The translations under genes were made by a program, and so were the position numbers. Below are positions 16,862-27,059 of a stretch of DNA of 64,000 bases, piece by piece. Location of the stretch: assembly GCA_022792835.1 (NCBI GenBank), contig JAAWBT010000089.1:62001-126000 (forward strand), given 5' to 3'. A model generated the notes under the pieces. That model ran no database searches and was not told where the DNA came from. It worked only from the letters and a program-made list of their open reading frames with translations. The stretch's first letter is position 1. Each line of letters starts with the position of its first letter. Source of the DNA: Lachnospiraceae bacterium. GTDB taxonomy: Bacteria > Bacillota > Clostridia > Lachnospirales > Lachnospiraceae.

Positions 16862-19113
16862 CCGGCCGCAGAAGCTGTTTCTTCCCCTGAGGGCTCATAC
16901 AGAGCGTTATGGCTCTGAACTGTCTGTACAATGGTATCCAGAAGGAGCGGGATGTCAAGGGGCTTGGTCAGATGGGCGTCCATGCCGCTCTCGATGGATT
17001 TGCGCCTGTCGCTCTCAAAGGCATTGGCAGAGAGGGCGATGATGGGGAGCCGGGAGAGGGCGGGGTCTTTGAAACTGCGGATAGCCATGGCGGCTTCCCG
17101 CCCGTCCATGACCGGCATCTGGATATCCATGAGGACCAGGAGATAATCCCCTGGTCTTGAGTTTCTCAGTTTTTCCACGGCGATGAGACCGTTTTGGGCC
17201 GGTTCAATGAGAAAACCCAGTTCCGTCAAAACGTCGGTCTCGATCTCCATATTCAGTTCATTGTCCTCCACCAGAAGAATCCTCTGGCCAAGAAGCTGGT
17301 CCAGGGTGATTTCCGGTCCGGAGACAGATGCGTGAAATTCTTTCTGGATGCGGAAGCGGAGGGTGACGGTGAAGATGCTGCCTTGTCCCAGGCTGCTCTT
17401 TACTTCAATGGTCCCGCCCATCTGGCGGACGATGTTTCGGGCAATGGTGAGACCGAGGCCGGAACCGTGGACGCCGCTGAAGGTGGTATTCTTTTCCCGC
17501 TCAAAAGGCTCGAAGATATGGCCAAGGAAATCCTTTCCGATGCCAATGCCGGTGTCTTCCACTGAGAACTGATAGACGGCATAGTCATTGGGAAGGCTTT
17601 CCAGCTCTGTGGAGGACACAGAGACACATCCGTCGCCGGGAGTGTAAGTGACGGCATTGTCAACCAGATATAAGAGGATCTGTCTCAGCTTTCCCTGATC
17701 ACAGAAGACATTGTTGTGCATGAGGCCGGAACAGCCGGCCGAAAAGCCGATGCCTTTATCAGAAGCCTGAGGCAGCATAGTCCTGTAAATATCATGGATT
17801 AATTCCGCCAGATCACATTCTTCCTCGTTGACGGGAGAATCGTTTGCCTCGCTCCAGGAAATTTCCAGCACTTTTTCGATCAGGTCAAGGAGCTGTCTTC
17901 CGGCGGCTTCAATCTGATTCAGATAATTCAGGATAGATTTCGGATCTTTGAGATTCTGCTTTGCCAGCCCCGCATAGCCAAAGACTGCATTTAAGGGAGT
18001 GCGCATGTCATGGGACATATTGGAGAGAAAGGTATTTTTGGCGGTGATGGCCAGATTTGCGTGCTCCAGCGCCTCTTCCAAAATCTGGTTCTGTTCCATT
18101 TCCCGCCGGATTTCGTCGTCGACCCTCCGAAAACCCAGGACAATCTGAGAGACTCCCTTCTTTTTTCCCACATTCACAATGCGAAGCTGCAGGTACTGCC
18201 TTGCGCTGCCGCATAAAACCTGGTAGTTGATGGTGTAGGTTTTGTTCTCCGAAAGCTTCTGCCGCATATAATCCGGGGAAGTGGTCTCTGCCACGAACTT
18301 CTGGTTTTCCGGGACAACCTGAGTGTTAATGTATTCGGACATATAAGCGTCAAAGCCACAGACCTGGTCGGAACTGTCAAACAGGCCCTCTGAGCGTGCG
18401 CTCAGACGGTAGGGAAGGATGGTGTCTGCCTCCAGATCCACATAAAGGATAGATTCATAATTTATGCTGAGCCCCTCAATCACTTCCAGGCGCCTTAACT
18501 GTTCCTGGCTGACGAGCATCCGTTCTTTGTCATGCTCCTGGATCAGAGTCCGGATTTTTTCTTCCTTCTCTGTCAGGAGGGCGGCTTTTTCCGCCATATA
18601 GCGGTTTTTCTTTTCCGTGGCCTCGCCTACAAATACATAGAAAATATCTCCCACAGAATCGGTGTGGACAAAGTGGCCATAGTCTTCGACCCAGCGGATC
18701 TGTCCGTCTTTGGAGATGATGCGGTATTCCACATAATCTAAATCATACTGGCTGGAAGCGATCTGCCTGACAATGCTCTCCTCCACTGCCTCCAGATCCT
18801 CCGGATGGACCATTCCCCGGAAAGAATTTTGGGTCAGGGCCCGGAATTCTTTTCTCGTGTTGCACCGGAACATGCGGATCAGAGCCATATTGGCAAAGAG
18901 AATCCGTTCTTTACGGTCTGCCTGATAAATAAAAAAACCGCCGGGCATCTCCTCCATGAAACGGATGATTTCACATGCCTTCTGGATTTCCTGTGAATCA
19001 GAAAAAGTTTGACATTCCATAAACTGGAAAATATCGGTGTCGTTTTTTTCTAAGGTATTTAGCAGGGACAGCAGCGATTCGATTAAGTTAGATCTTGATT
19101 TCAGGTTGTCCAT
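16849..19113 (-). CDS. PAS-containing hybrid sensor histidine kinase
   Basis: 754 residues with no clear membrane segment, so probably cytoplasmic. Residues about 50-160 form a PAS domain (FFIYQADRKERILFANMALIRMF, FRGMVHPEDL, YRIISKDGQIRWVEDYG), followed by a second PAS-like stretch, a coiled coil, the H-box [58 protein letters not shown], and a C-terminal receiver (LVEDNELNMEI, LVLMDIQMPVMDG, ALSANAF, HLTKPLD). The receiver is intact, so a separate output protein or phosphorelay is expected. Start at 19113 is set by GGGAGGAAGG just upstream; the longer frame to 19173 is not supported. It is divergent from another hybrid kinase. Confidence 0.88.
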   Translation of the reverse strand: MDNLKSRSNLIESLLSLLNTLEKNDTDIFQFMECQTFSDSQEIQKACEIIRFMEEMPGGFFIYQADRKERILFANMALIRMFRCNTRKEFRALTQNSFRGMVHPEDLEAVEESIVRQIASSQYDLDYVEYRIISKDGQIRWVEDYGHFVHTDSVGDIFYVFVGEATEKKNRYMAEKAALLTEKEEKIRTLIQEHDKERMLVSQEQLRRLEVIEGLSINYESILYVDLEADTILPYRLSARSEGLFDSSDQVCGFDAYMSEYINTQVVPENQKFVAETTSPDYMRQKLSENKTYTINYQVLCGSARQYLQLRIVNVGKKKGVSQIVLGFRRVDDEIRREMEQNQILEEALEHANLAITAKNTFLSNMSHDMRTPLNAVFGYAGLAKQNLKDPKSILNYLNQIEAAGRQLLDLIEKVLEISWSEANDSPVNEEECDLAELIHDIYRTMLPQASDKGIGFSAGCSGLMHNNVFCDQGKLRQILLYLVDNAVTYTPGDGCVSVSSTELESLPNDYAVYQFSVEDTGIGIGKDFLGHIFEPFEREKNTTFSGVHGSGLGLTIARNIVRQMGGTIEVKSSLGQGSIFTVTLRFRIQKEFHASVSGPEITLDQLLGQRILLVEDNELNMEIETDVLTELGFLIEPAQNGLIAVEKLRNSRPGDYLLVLMDIQMPVMDGREAAMAIRSFKDPALSRLPIIALSANAFESDRRKSIESGMDAHLTKPLDIPLLLDTIVQTVQSHNALYEPSGEETASAAGQSR

Positions 19114-19309
19114 TCTGGCCTTCCTCCCAACAGTTTTCAGATTCAGTTTATCACAAAAAATAGAAGCTGTCATCAGTCAGAGGAGGATTTTGGGAGAAAT
19201 CTGTCTTGAATAACGGATACAATTATGGTAAATTGGTAATGGACACAGACAATGGGTGTTTTTTCTCAGTGGCAGCAGCAGGAAGGTCTGGCCAGAAGGA
19301 GTTATACTG

Positions 19310-21859
19310 ATGATTCGTAAGCCAAAAAAATTTTTAGTAACCAGTTTTACCTGCCTGATCATTTTGTGCATCGGGGTATTTTTCTGGGTGTCGTATACCA
19401 TGTCCAAACGGAGTGAGGTATCGATCAGTGAGATCGGGTCCATCTATATGTCGGAAATGAACAGGCAGTTGCAGCAGAAGTTTACGGCGATCATAGAGCT
19501 TAAGCTGTCTCAGGTCAATGGGATCATGGAGCGGACAGATCCGGAGACGACAGAGTACGGCCAGGAGCTTTTAGAAAACCTGGCCCTCAGCGCCAGTGTC
19601 CGTGAGTTTACCCATCTGGCTCTTTATGCGGAGGACGGGAGCTGTCAGGTCATCTATGGCGAGCCGGCCGAGATTTCGAACCAGGAGGAATTTTTTGATG
19701 GAATGGGAAAGGAATCCGGCATCGTAGGCAGCGGCGTCGATGCAGAGGGAGAGCGGCTTTTGCTTTTGGGGTTGGAGAGTCATTATGCCATGGAAGGCGG
19801 AAAGCGGGCGGTGGCCCTGGTGGCGGGGCTTCCTATGACCTATCTCCAGGAAGCCCTGGTGCTGGACGACGAAAATTCATTGATGTATACCCATATTATT
19901 CATGAAGACGGAAGCTATGTGATCCGCACCGGGGAAGCTTACCGGGACAGCTATTTTGCCCGTGTGCAGGAGCAGTATGAAGGCGGAGATGGGAAAAGCG
20001 GGGATGAGTATGTGGAGGAGCTCAAGGAGGCCATCAGTAAGAAGGAGGATTATTCGGCTCTGATCCTTATGAATGGAGTGCACCAACATATTTATTGTAC
20101 CACATTGCCCAGCTCCAACTGGTATCTGGTCAGCATCATGCCTTTTGGGATCCTGGATGATGCGGTCAACAGTCTGGGAGACCAGCGGGTACATACGATG
20201 ATCATGGCCTGTGGGGTGATCATGGTCGCTATTATTGCAATCTTCATTCTGTATTATCAGGTTTCTCAGCGGCAGATGAAGGCAATGGATGAGGCGAAGG
20301 CGGATGCTGTGCGGGCGAACAGGGCCAAGAGTGAATTTTTATCCAACATGAGCCATGACATCCGCACCCCCATGAACGGCATTGTGGGGATGGCGGCCAT
20401 TGCCACCGCCAACATTGACGATAAATTCAGGGTGCAGGACTGTTTAAAAAAGATTACTCTCTCCAGCAAGCATCTTCTGGGACTGATCAACGACGTGCTG
20501 GATATGTCCAAAATCGAGAGCGGAAAGCTAAGTCTGAATATGAACCAGATCTCTTTGCGGGAGGCCATGGATAATATTGTCAACATCGTGCAGCCCCAGG
20601 TTCAGGCCAGAAACCAGCATTTCGATATTTTCATCCAGAAAATTGAGACGGAGGAGGTGTATTGTGACAGCATCCGTCTGAACCAGATCCTGATCAACCT
20701 GCTTTCTAATGCGATCAAATTCACGCCGGAACACGGTTATATCAATGTATATCTGGATCAGGAGCCTTCGCCCAGGGGGGAGGCTTACGTCAGGTGCCAT
20801 TTCCGGGTGAAGGACAGTGGCATCGGCATGGAGCCGGAGTTCCAGGAGCATATTTTTGATACGTTTTCCAGGGAGAAAAACTCCAACGTGGATAAGATTG
20901 AAGGAACCGGCCTGGGCATGGCCATCACCAAATCTATTGTAGACGCCATGGATGGAACGATTGAGCTGATCAGCGCGCCGGGGAAGGGCAGTGAGTTCCA
21001 TATTACGATGGACATAGAGAAGGCAGACGGCCCGGAAAAGGATATGTGTCTGCCGCCCTGGAAAATGTTGGTGGTTGACAACAACGAAGATCTTTGTTTC
21101 AGCGCCGTTGCCACCCTGAAGGAGATCGGCATTGAAGCAGAGTGGGCTGTGGATGGCAAAACGGCAGTGGAAATGGTGAAAAAACACCATGAGAAAAATG
21201 ACGATTACGAGATTGCGCTTCTGGACTGGAAAATGCCGGGGATGGATGGATTGGAGACTCTCAAGCAGATCCGTCAGTATCTGGGAGAGGCCACGCCCAT
21301 CCTGATCATATCAGCCTATGACTGGAGTGACATTGAGGATGAGGCCAAAGCGGCAGGGGCCCAGGGCTTTATTTCCAAGCCGTTGTTTAAATCCAACCTG
21401 TATTTGGGACTGCGTCATTTCGCCGGCGGTGAAGAGGTGGAGGAGGAGAAGCAGGAGGAGAAGCAGGAGGAGTTTGCCGGAAAGCGGATTCTTCTTTCGG
21501 AGGACAATGATTTAAACTGGGAGATTGCCGAGGACATTTTGACAGAGGCAGGCTTTGAGGTGGAACGGGCGGAAAACGGAAAAATCTGTGTGGAAACCTT
21601 CCAGAAATCAGCAGTTGGGTATTATGATTTGATCCTGATGGATATCCGTATGCCGGTGATGAACGGCTATGAAGCGGCCGAGAAGATCCGGTCCCTTGAC
21701 CGGGCGGACAAGGGTCTGCCGATCATTGCCATGACGGCGGACGCCTTCTCAGACGACATCAAACATTGCCTGGAATGCGGCATGAATGAACACGTGGCAA
21801 AGCCCATTGATGTGGACAGGCTGACTCAGATTTTGAAGAAATATTTAAAGGGAGCGTAA
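19310..21859 (+). CDS. Membrane hybrid histidine kinase with Cache-like sensor and two receivers
   Basis: 849 residues. A membrane helix ([19 protein letters not shown]) precedes an external sensor of about 270 residues resembling a double-Cache fold, then a second helix ([20 protein letters not shown]), the H-box [63 protein letters not shown], and two complete receivers (Asp in [11 protein letters not shown] and in [11 protein letters not shown]; lysines in SKPLF and AKPID). Start 19310 follows AAGGAG with a nine-base gap. No DNA-binding output domain exists. It lies directly before the AGE epimerase gene, perhaps co-transcribed (30-base gap), suggesting a carbohydrate-related signal, which is conjecture. 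Confidence 0.88.
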   Translation: MIRKPKKFLVTSFTCLIILCIGVFFWVSYTMSKRSEVSISEIGSIYMSEMNRQLQQKFTAIIELKLSQVNGIMERTDPETTEYGQELLENLALSASVREFTHLALYAEDGSCQVIYGEPAEISNQEEFFDGMGKESGIVGSGVDAEGERLLLLGLESHYAMEGGKRAVALVAGLPMTYLQEALVLDDENSLMYTHIIHEDGSYVIRTGEAYRDSYFARVQEQYEGGDGKSGDEYVEELKEAISKKEDYSALILMNGVHQHIYCTTLPSSNWYLVSIMPFGILDDAVNSLGDQRVHTMIMACGVIMVAIIAIFILYYQVSQRQMKAMDEAKADAVRANRAKSEFLSNMSHDIRTPMNGIVGMAAIATANIDDKFRVQDCLKKITLSSKHLLGLINDVLDMSKIESGKLSLNMNQISLREAMDNIVNIVQPQVQARNQHFDIFIQKIETEEVYCDSIRLNQILINLLSNAIKFTPEHGYINVYLDQEPSPRGEAYVRCHFRVKDSGIGMEPEFQEHIFDTFSREKNSNVDKIEGTGLGMAITKSIVDAMDGTIELISAPGKGSEFHITMDIEKADGPEKDMCLPPWKMLVVDNNEDLCFSAVATLKEIGIEAEWAVDGKTAVEMVKKHHEKNDDYEIALLDWKMPGMDGLETLKQIRQYLGEATPILIISAYDWSDIEDEAKAAGAQGFISKPLFKSNLYLGLRHFAGGEEVEEEKQEEKQEEFAGKRILLSEDNDLNWEIAEDILTEAGFEVERAENGKICVETFQKSAVGYYDLILMDIRMPVMNGYEAAEKIRSLDRADKGLPIIAMTADAFSDDIKHCLECGMNEHVAKPIDVDRLTQILKKYLKGA
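21443..21472 (+). repeat. 12-bp in-frame tandem repeat between the two receivers
   Basis: GAGGAGAAGCAG occurs two and a half times, encoding an EEKQ-repeat acidic linker between the receiver domains. As a whole number of codons, copy-number change would alter linker length without frameshift. Confidence 0.85.
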
Positions 21860-21889
21860 TTTGAGAAAGGAAGAGAAGGAGAGGGAAGT

Positions 21890-23140
21890 ATGGGGATGAA
21901 AAAATACGAGATCGGTACAAAAGAAAACAGGGCGTTTTTGAGGGAGATCTGTATGGGACTCCTGGAGTTTGGCCGAAATTTTCCTGCGCCGGGGGGGAGC
22001 GCTTACTATTTGAAGGAGGACGGAAAGCCCTGGACGGAAAAAAACCGGGAGGTTTATGAGACTTGCCGGATGGCCCACGTGTATGCCATCGGGGAGTTTC
22101 TGGGTTTTTCTGGCGGAAAGGAGCTGGCAGAGAAAGCAGTCGGCAGCCTGATGGGAGAGATGAGAGATAAGGAGAACGGGGGCTGGTATGCGGGCCTTGA
22201 TCCAGAGGGAAAACCTCTTCCGTCAAAACTGTGCTATGCCCATGCGTTTGTGATCCTGGGAGCCTCTTCTGCAGCGCTGGTTGGAGTGGATGGTGCAGAG
22301 GAGCTTTTGCGGGAGGCTATCCAGGTTTATGACCGGTATTTCTGGAATGAAGAGGAGGGGCTGTCCTGCGATACCTGGAACACAGAGTTTACGGTCCTGG
22401 ACGATTACCGGGGATTAAATGCCAACATGCATACAGTGGAGGCATTTTTGGCGGCGGCAGATGTTCTGGAGGACGAAACCTACAGAGAGCGGGCCGGACG
22501 GATCATTCGAAACGTAGTAGGCTGGGCTGAGAACAACAACTGGCGGATTCCGGAGCATTATACAAAAGAGTGGGCTCCGGAGCTGGACTGCAATAAAGAG
22601 CGGCCGGACGATCCTTTTAAGCCCTATGGGGCAACGCCTGGACATGGCCTGGAGTGGGGGAGACTGATCCTTCAGTGGGCTCTTTCGGCAGCGCCGGCAG
22701 ATAAGGAGATTTATATTGAAGCGGCGAAGAATCTGTACCACCGGGCCATAAGCGACGGTTGGAATGCGGACGGGGCGCCGGGGGTGGTCTATACCACAGA
22801 CTGGGACGGAAAACCGGTGGTCCATGACCGGATGCACTGGACTCTGGCCGAGGCCATCAATACGGCGGCGGTTTTGTACCGGGTGACAGGAGAAGAGCGG
22901 TACGCCAAAGATTATGCGGACTTTATGGAATATCTGGATGAAACCGTGCTGGATCATGAGAACGGCTCCTGGTTCCATCAGCTTGACAGGGAAAATCGTT
23001 TGGCCGGAACCGTCTGGCCCGGAAAGCCGGATGTATATCACGCGCTGCAGGCGGTTCTGATCCCTTATTATGTGCCGGAGGTTTCTATCGCTCTGGCAGT
23101 GAAGCGGGGGCAGGAGATAGAAAAGGGCAGTGCGAAATAG
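21890..23140 (+). CDS. AGE-family sugar epimerase/isomerase (YihS-like)
   Basis: 416 residues in the (alpha/alpha)6-barrel N-acylglucosamine 2-epimerase family, which interconverts aldoses and ketoses or C2 epimers. Visible landmarks: ETCRMAHVYAIG, KLCYAHAFVILGASSA, TVLDDYRGLNANMHTVEAFLAAADV (very like the YihS/aldose-ketose isomerase signature) and PGHGLEWGRLILQW, with conserved His and Arg residues that act as general acid-base. Whether it acts on mannose, sulfoquinovose or an N-acyl hexosamine cannot be decided. Start at 21890 follows AAGGAGAGG. A strong terminator follows. Confidence 0.85.
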   Translation: MGMKKYEIGTKENRAFLREICMGLLEFGRNFPAPGGSAYYLKEDGKPWTEKNREVYETCRMAHVYAIGEFLGFSGGKELAEKAVGSLMGEMRDKENGGWYAGLDPEGKPLPSKLCYAHAFVILGASSAALVGVDGAEELLREAIQVYDRYFWNEEEGLSCDTWNTEFTVLDDYRGLNANMHTVEAFLAAADVLEDETYRERAGRIIRNVVGWAENNNWRIPEHYTKEWAPELDCNKERPDDPFKPYGATPGHGLEWGRLILQWALSAAPADKEIYIEAAKNLYHRAISDGWNADGAPGVVYTTDWDGKPVVHDRMHWTLAEAINTAAVLYRVTGEERYAKDYADFMEYLDETVLDHENGSWFHQLDRENRLAGTVWPGKPDVYHALQAVLIPYYVPEVSIALAVKRGQEIEKGSAK

Positions 23141-23155
23141 CGAAAAATACCAGGT

Positions 23156-23202
23156 AAAAGACGCGGTGTGAAAGACGTCCTTTCACGCCGCGTCTTTTAT
23201 GT
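23156..23202 (+). terminator. Strong terminator between the AGE epimerase and the kor operon
   Basis: 19-bp stem (23156-23174/23180-23198) with one G-T pair and a five-base loop. The A/T ends make it potentially bidirectional. Confidence 0.9.
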
Positions 23203-23243
23203 ATATAGAAGTCTCTTTTTGTTATAGAAAATTAGAAAATCAC

Positions 23244-23272
23244 TTGACTAAATTTTGTCGACAATATATAAT
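23244..23272 (+). promoter_or_regulatory. Promoter of korABC operon with internal palindrome
   Basis: TTGACT (23244-23249), 17-bp spacer, TATAAT (23267-23272). The palindrome TTGTCGACAA (23255-23264) lies in the spacer and fits the TNGT-NN-ACNA form bound by many GntR/FCD regulators; two such regulators are encoded downstream. Position between -35 and -10 suggests repression. Confidence 0.85.
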
Positions 23273-23331
23273 ATACAAAAAGAAAGCTGTTTCTGGGGAA
23301 CGTACCCAGCAGCAGGAAAGGAGAACGCGAT

Positions 23332-24528
23332 ATGCCAATCGTAAAAGCATCAGAGAACCGCGTAAAGACAGGCGTACATTTTATGCTGGGCAATTACGCA
23401 CTTGTGGAAGGCGCCATCAGCGCCGGATGTGATTTTTTCGGCGGATATCCTATTACTCCCGCCAACGAGATCTCGGAGAGGATGTCCCAGAGGCTGCCGG
23501 AGGTGGGAGGAAGGTTTGTACAGGGGGAGGATGAGCTGTTTTCCATCTTTGCCTGTACGGGAGCCTCCCTGGCCGGGGGAAAGGTTATGACGGCCACAGC
23601 CAGCGCCGGATTCAATTATATGCAGGAGGGGCTTGGCTATGCCTATACCATTGAGGCGCCTCTGGTCATTGCCGATGTGCAGCGGTGCCGTGGGGAAAAT
23701 TATGCCAGCCAGGCGGACGTCTATCAGATGCGTTACGGCGCCAGCGGCGATTATGAGGCAATCGTGGTCTGTCCTTCTTCTGTCCAGGATCTTTATGACT
23801 ATACGATCTGGGCTTTTAATCTGGCGGAGGAATACAGGAATCCAGTCATCGTCATGTCGGAGACCACCATTGCCCTGATGAGGGAGCGGCTGGATATCCC
23901 GGAGGCTTCGAAGATCGACCTGTACAACAGGTCCTATACTTCCAGCGCGCCGGGGCAGTACATGCCTTTTGCGGCGTCAGAATTTGGGTGTCCTGACGCA
24001 GCTTTTCTGGGCGAAGGCTACAATACGATTTACTCCCTGAATCCCCATGATGAGAAGGGGAGTATCGACTGGGATCCAGTGGTCTTTGACAGACTCTACA
24101 AGAGAGTCTGCGGGAAGATCCGTGAAAATGCGGACAGGATCTGCCGGACGGAACGGATTATGATGGAGGATGCGGAATATGCGCTGATTGCTTATGGAAG
24201 TGAAGTGCGTCCTGCCATCGAGGCGGCGGAACTTGCCAGAGAGTGCGGGATCAAAGCCGGGGTCTTAAAGCTCTGCAACGTATGGCCTGTGCCGGAGAAA
24301 GCCATTTTGGAGGTGGCGAGAGAGGTGAAGGGTATTTTTGCGGTGGAAATGAATATGGGTAAGTATGTGAATGAGATTCTGCGGGTGGCGGCAGGCCGCT
24401 GCCCGGTGGTTCCTGTCACCAAAAATCTGGGCCTGGTACATACTGGCTATGAGATCTTAGAGGAAATCCGAAAAAATGTGTCACCGGCGTATTCTGGATA
24501 CTCCACAATCGAAAAGGGGGTTAAGTAA
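23332..24528 (+). CDS. korA: 2-oxoacid:ferredoxin oxidoreductase, alpha subunit
   Basis: 398-residue alpha subunit of a ferredoxin-dependent 2-oxoacid oxidoreductase, which converts a 2-oxoacid plus CoA to acyl-CoA and CO2 while reducing ferredoxin. Landmarks: GNYALVEGAISAGCDFFGGYPITPANEI, FVQGEDELFSIFACTGASLAGGKVMTATASAGFNYM and the C-terminal transketolase-like domain YALIAYGSEVRPAIEAAE. The subunits occur as separate alpha, beta and gamma genes, as in KorABC or VorABC. The substrate may be 2-oxoglutarate, branched-chain or aryl 2-oxoacids; the sequence alone does not settle this. RBS AAAGGAG precedes the ATG. First gene of the catabolic operon. Confidence 0.9.
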   Translation: MPIVKASENRVKTGVHFMLGNYALVEGAISAGCDFFGGYPITPANEISERMSQRLPEVGGRFVQGEDELFSIFACTGASLAGGKVMTATASAGFNYMQEGLGYAYTIEAPLVIADVQRCRGENYASQADVYQMRYGASGDYEAIVVCPSSVQDLYDYTIWAFNLAEEYRNPVIVMSETTIALMRERLDIPEASKIDLYNRSYTSSAPGQYMPFAASEFGCPDAAFLGEGYNTIYSLNPHDEKGSIDWDPVVFDRLYKRVCGKIRENADRICRTERIMMEDAEYALIAYGSEVRPAIEAAELARECGIKAGVLKLCNVWPVPEKAILEVAREVKGIFAVEMNMGKYVNEILRVAAGRCPVVPVTKNLGLVHTGYEILEEIRKNVSPAYSGYSTIEKGVK

Positions 24529-24529
24529 G

Positions 24530-25339
24530 ATGAGCGAACGGAAAATCAATCCCAGAAGAAAATACTTAAGGCCGGAAAAGCTTCCCCACTTTTTCTGCTC
24601 CGGCTGCGGCTGCGGCCAGGTACTGAATTATTACATGCAGGCGCTGGAGAAACTGGACATGGATCCCCAGAAGATGGTCCATATCGCAGGCGTGGGCTGT
24701 ACGGCCAGGATCCCTGTCTATATTAAGACAGACATGTTCCACGGTGTCCACGGAAGGACTCTGGCCTGGGCCACCGGCGTGAAGATGATGAGGCCGGACA
24801 CGCCTGTGGTGATCTTTGCCGGGGACGGCGACGTGGCTTCCATCGGCGGCAATCACCTGATCCATGCGGCCAGGAGGAATCTGGATGTGACGGTAGTCAT
24901 GGTCAACAACATGAATTTCGCCATGACGGGTGGCCAGGTGGCCCCCACCACCCCGGAGAAGGCCCGTACCATGACGACTCCTTACGGGAGCGCGGAACCG
25001 AGATTTGACGTGTGCGCCTTGGCACAGGCGGCAGGCGCCACCCACGTGGAGCGGTGGACCACAACCCAGCCGGCCCAGTGCAAGAAGGCCCTGGAGCGGG
25101 CCCTCACCCACAAAGGTTTCTCCCTGATTGAGATCGTTTCCCAGTGCCCGACCCATTTTGGCCGATATGCCCTGAAAACAGGGGATCCGAACGCCGTGAT
25201 TGCGTGGATCAAAGAGCACACCTATACGGATGCCCAGGCAAAGAAGATGAGCCAGGAAGACATGGAGGGCAAGCTTCGCTGCGGCGAGTACGTCTGTGTG
25301 GAAAAGCCTGTTTATGAGGGCACCAATGAGTTGATGTGA
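24530..25339 (+). CDS. korB: 2-oxoacid:ferredoxin oxidoreductase, beta (TPP) subunit
   Basis: 269 residues carrying the thiamine diphosphate site: FCSGCGCGQV at the N-terminus, GVGCTARIPVYI, HGVHGRTLAWATGVKM, and the Mg-TPP motif FAGDGDVASIGGNHLIHAARRN followed by NNMNFAMTGGQVAPTTP. CQ-type cysteines consistent with an iron-sulfur ligand set are at the start, and QCPTHFG comes later. ATG 24530 begins one base after the korA stop; the longer frame from 24476 lies inside korA. Catalytic subunit of the complex with korA and korC. Confidence 0.92.
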   Translation: MSERKINPRRKYLRPEKLPHFFCSGCGCGQVLNYYMQALEKLDMDPQKMVHIAGVGCTARIPVYIKTDMFHGVHGRTLAWATGVKMMRPDTPVVIFAGDGDVASIGGNHLIHAARRNLDVTVVMVNNMNFAMTGGQVAPTTPEKARTMTTPYGSAEPRFDVCALAQAAGATHVERWTTTQPAQCKKALERALTHKGFSLIEIVSQCPTHFGRYALKTGDPNAVIAWIKEHTYTDAQAKKMSQEDMEGKLRCGEYVCVEKPVYEGTNELM

Positions 25340-25352
25340 GGAGGAAAAGAAA

Positions 25353-25910
25353 ATGATTACATATCCCCAGAGAGTTACCTTATGCGGGTTCGGCGGGCAG
25401 GGAATCATTTTGTCTGCCGTGATCCTTGGAACCACTGCCGTGACCAAGGGCGACTTATATGCGGTGCAGACCCAGTCTTACGGCTCGGAGGCCCGCGGCG
25501 GCCAGTGCCAGGCGGAGCTTATCATTGATAAGAAGGAGATCAATTCTCCTGTGGCAGAAAAGAAAAACCTGATGGTGGCCATGTTCCAGACAGCTTATGA
25601 GAAATACATTCCCACCCTGGAAGAAGACGGTGTTTTAGTGATTGACCCAGATCTGGTGACGGACTTGACTCGTCCCATTGAACATACTTTTAAGGTTCCG
25701 GCCACCCAGATCGCAGTGGATCTTGGAAACCGTATGGCGGCCAACATGGTTATGCTGGGCTTTCTCAGTGAGGCCCTTGGCGTGATCGGCCATGAGGATC
25801 TTCTGGATGTGGTGAAGGACAATGTGAATTCCCGGTTTGTGGAGCTCAATTTCAAGGCGGTGGAAGCAGGCGCGGCTTATGCAAAGGAGCGGGGCTTATA
25901 TTATAAGTGA
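25353..25910 (+). CDS. korC: 2-oxoacid:ferredoxin oxidoreductase, gamma subunit
   Basis: 185 residues of the gamma family: VTLCGFGGQGIILSAVILGTTAV, TQSYGSEARGGQCQAELIID and MVMLGFLSEALGVI are diagnostic. It completes the heteromeric enzyme; the iron-sulfur delta-like subunit is probably the small ferredoxin encoded after the sucCD-like genes. GAGGAGGAAAAG precedes the ATG. Confidence 0.92.
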   Translation: MITYPQRVTLCGFGGQGIILSAVILGTTAVTKGDLYAVQTQSYGSEARGGQCQAELIIDKKEINSPVAEKKNLMVAMFQTAYEKYIPTLEEDGVLVIDPDLVTDLTRPIEHTFKVPATQIAVDLGNRMAANMVMLGFLSEALGVIGHEDLLDVVKDNVNSRFVELNFKAVEAGAAYAKERGLYYK

Positions 25911-25919
25911 GGAGAGGCC

Positions 25920-27059
25920 ATGAATTTATTTGAATATGAAGGTAAGGGTTTGATGCGGGAATACGGCATTCCTGTGCCAGAGAGCCATCTGATCGTCTCA
26001 GAGGGGGAAGCGGCCCCCATGGCCTTTCCTTTTGTCCTGAAGGCTCAGGTCATGACCGGGGGCAGAGGCAAGGCCGGCGGCGTCAAAGTCTGTGAAAACA
26101 AGGCAGACTATGAGAAGTATGCCCGCGATATTCTGAACATGGAAATCAAGGGACATAAGGTCCACGGACTTTTGGCAGAACAGATGATGAAGGCGGAGAA
26201 GGAGCTTTACCTTTCCATCACTCTGCAGGGGGTGGCAAAGCCGACCCTCATTGCCAGCCGTATGGGCGGGATGGACATTGAGACGGTCTCAAAGGAGAAC
26301 CCGGAGGAGATTGTGAAGATGGAGATTGACCCTTTCACGGGCCTTAAGGGCTATCAGCTTAAATATCTGGCGAAAAAGCTCCAGGTGGAAGACAAACAGG
26401 ATTTGTTTGAGCTGGTAAAGAACCTGCAGGACGCATTTTTTAAGGCCGGCGCCCTCTTGGTGGAGATCAATCCCCTGGGGCTGGTGGACGGGAAGCTTGT
26501 GGCTATGGATTCCAAGTTCGTAATCGACGGCCATGCCCGCCACATGCAGGAGAAGCTTTCCAGGCTGGAGGAGGCCAGGGAACGGCTCCATGCCTACCAG
26601 GCGCCGGAAAAGGAGGCGACCACCATTACCTATGTGCCTCTGGAGGGAGATCTGGGACTGATTTCAGACGGAGCGGGAACGGGCATGCTGACTCTGGATC
26701 TGTTAAATGACGCGGGAGGCCATGTGGCAAGCTTCTGCGAGCTGGGCGGAATGACCACAGAGGAGGTGATGTACAGGGCTATGGACCTGACCCTCACAGG
26801 ACATCCGGAAGTGAAGGGGGTCATCATTGTGCTCATCGGCGGCTTTAACCGGATGGACAACATGGCTCTTGGCATCACCAAATATGTGAAGGAGCATGAC
26901 GTGAAAATCCCCATTTTTACAAGAATGTGCGGCACCATGGAGGAAGTGGGCCTTGAGACCATGAAGGAAGCGGGAATGCCTGCCTACAACATTCTGGTGG
27001 ACACGGTGAAGGAGTTTGTCAGCACGGTGGAAGGAGGCAAAAAGGCATGTCGATCCTGA
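25920..27059 (+). CDS. ADP-forming acyl-CoA ligase, beta subunit (SucC-like)
   Basis: 379-residue ATP-grasp subunit homologous to succinyl-CoA synthetase beta: MNLFEYEGKGLMREYGIPVP, FVLKAQVMTGGRGKAGGVK, the metal-binding ALLVEINPLGL and FCELGGMTTEEVMYRAMDL. It would transfer the high-energy phosphate from the partner's phospho-His to ADP or GDP. Following korABC, it likely converts the acyl-CoA product into free acid plus ATP (substrate-level phosphorylation). The acyl specificity is not known; a role restricted to succinate is not implied. Nine-base gap after korC; 13-base overlap with the alpha gene. Confidence 0.88.
   Translation: MNLFEYEGKGLMREYGIPVPESHLIVSEGEAAPMAFPFVLKAQVMTGGRGKAGGVKVCENKADYEKYARDILNMEIKGHKVHGLLAEQMMKAEKELYLSITLQGVAKPTLIASRMGGMDIETVSKENPEEIVKMEIDPFTGLKGYQLKYLAKKLQVEDKQDLFELVKNLQDAFFKAGALLVEINPLGLVDGKLVAMDSKFVIDGHARHMQEKLSRLEEARERLHAYQAPEKEATTITYVPLEGDLGLISDGAGTGMLTLDLLNDAGGHVASFCELGGMTTEEVMYRAMDLTLTGHPEVKGVIIVLIGGFNRMDNMALGITKYVKEHDVKIPIFTRMCGTMEEVGLETMKEAGMPAYNILVDTVKEFVSTVEGGKKACRS

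Noticed and set aside
21443-21472. 12-bp tandem repeat considered as a phase-variation switch
   Set aside because: The unit is four whole codons, so copy change alters linker length only and cannot switch the gene off.
24566-25447. 293-residue minus-strand frame opposite korB
   Set aside because: His- and Gly-rich antisense artefact; korB on the other strand has a full TPP motif.
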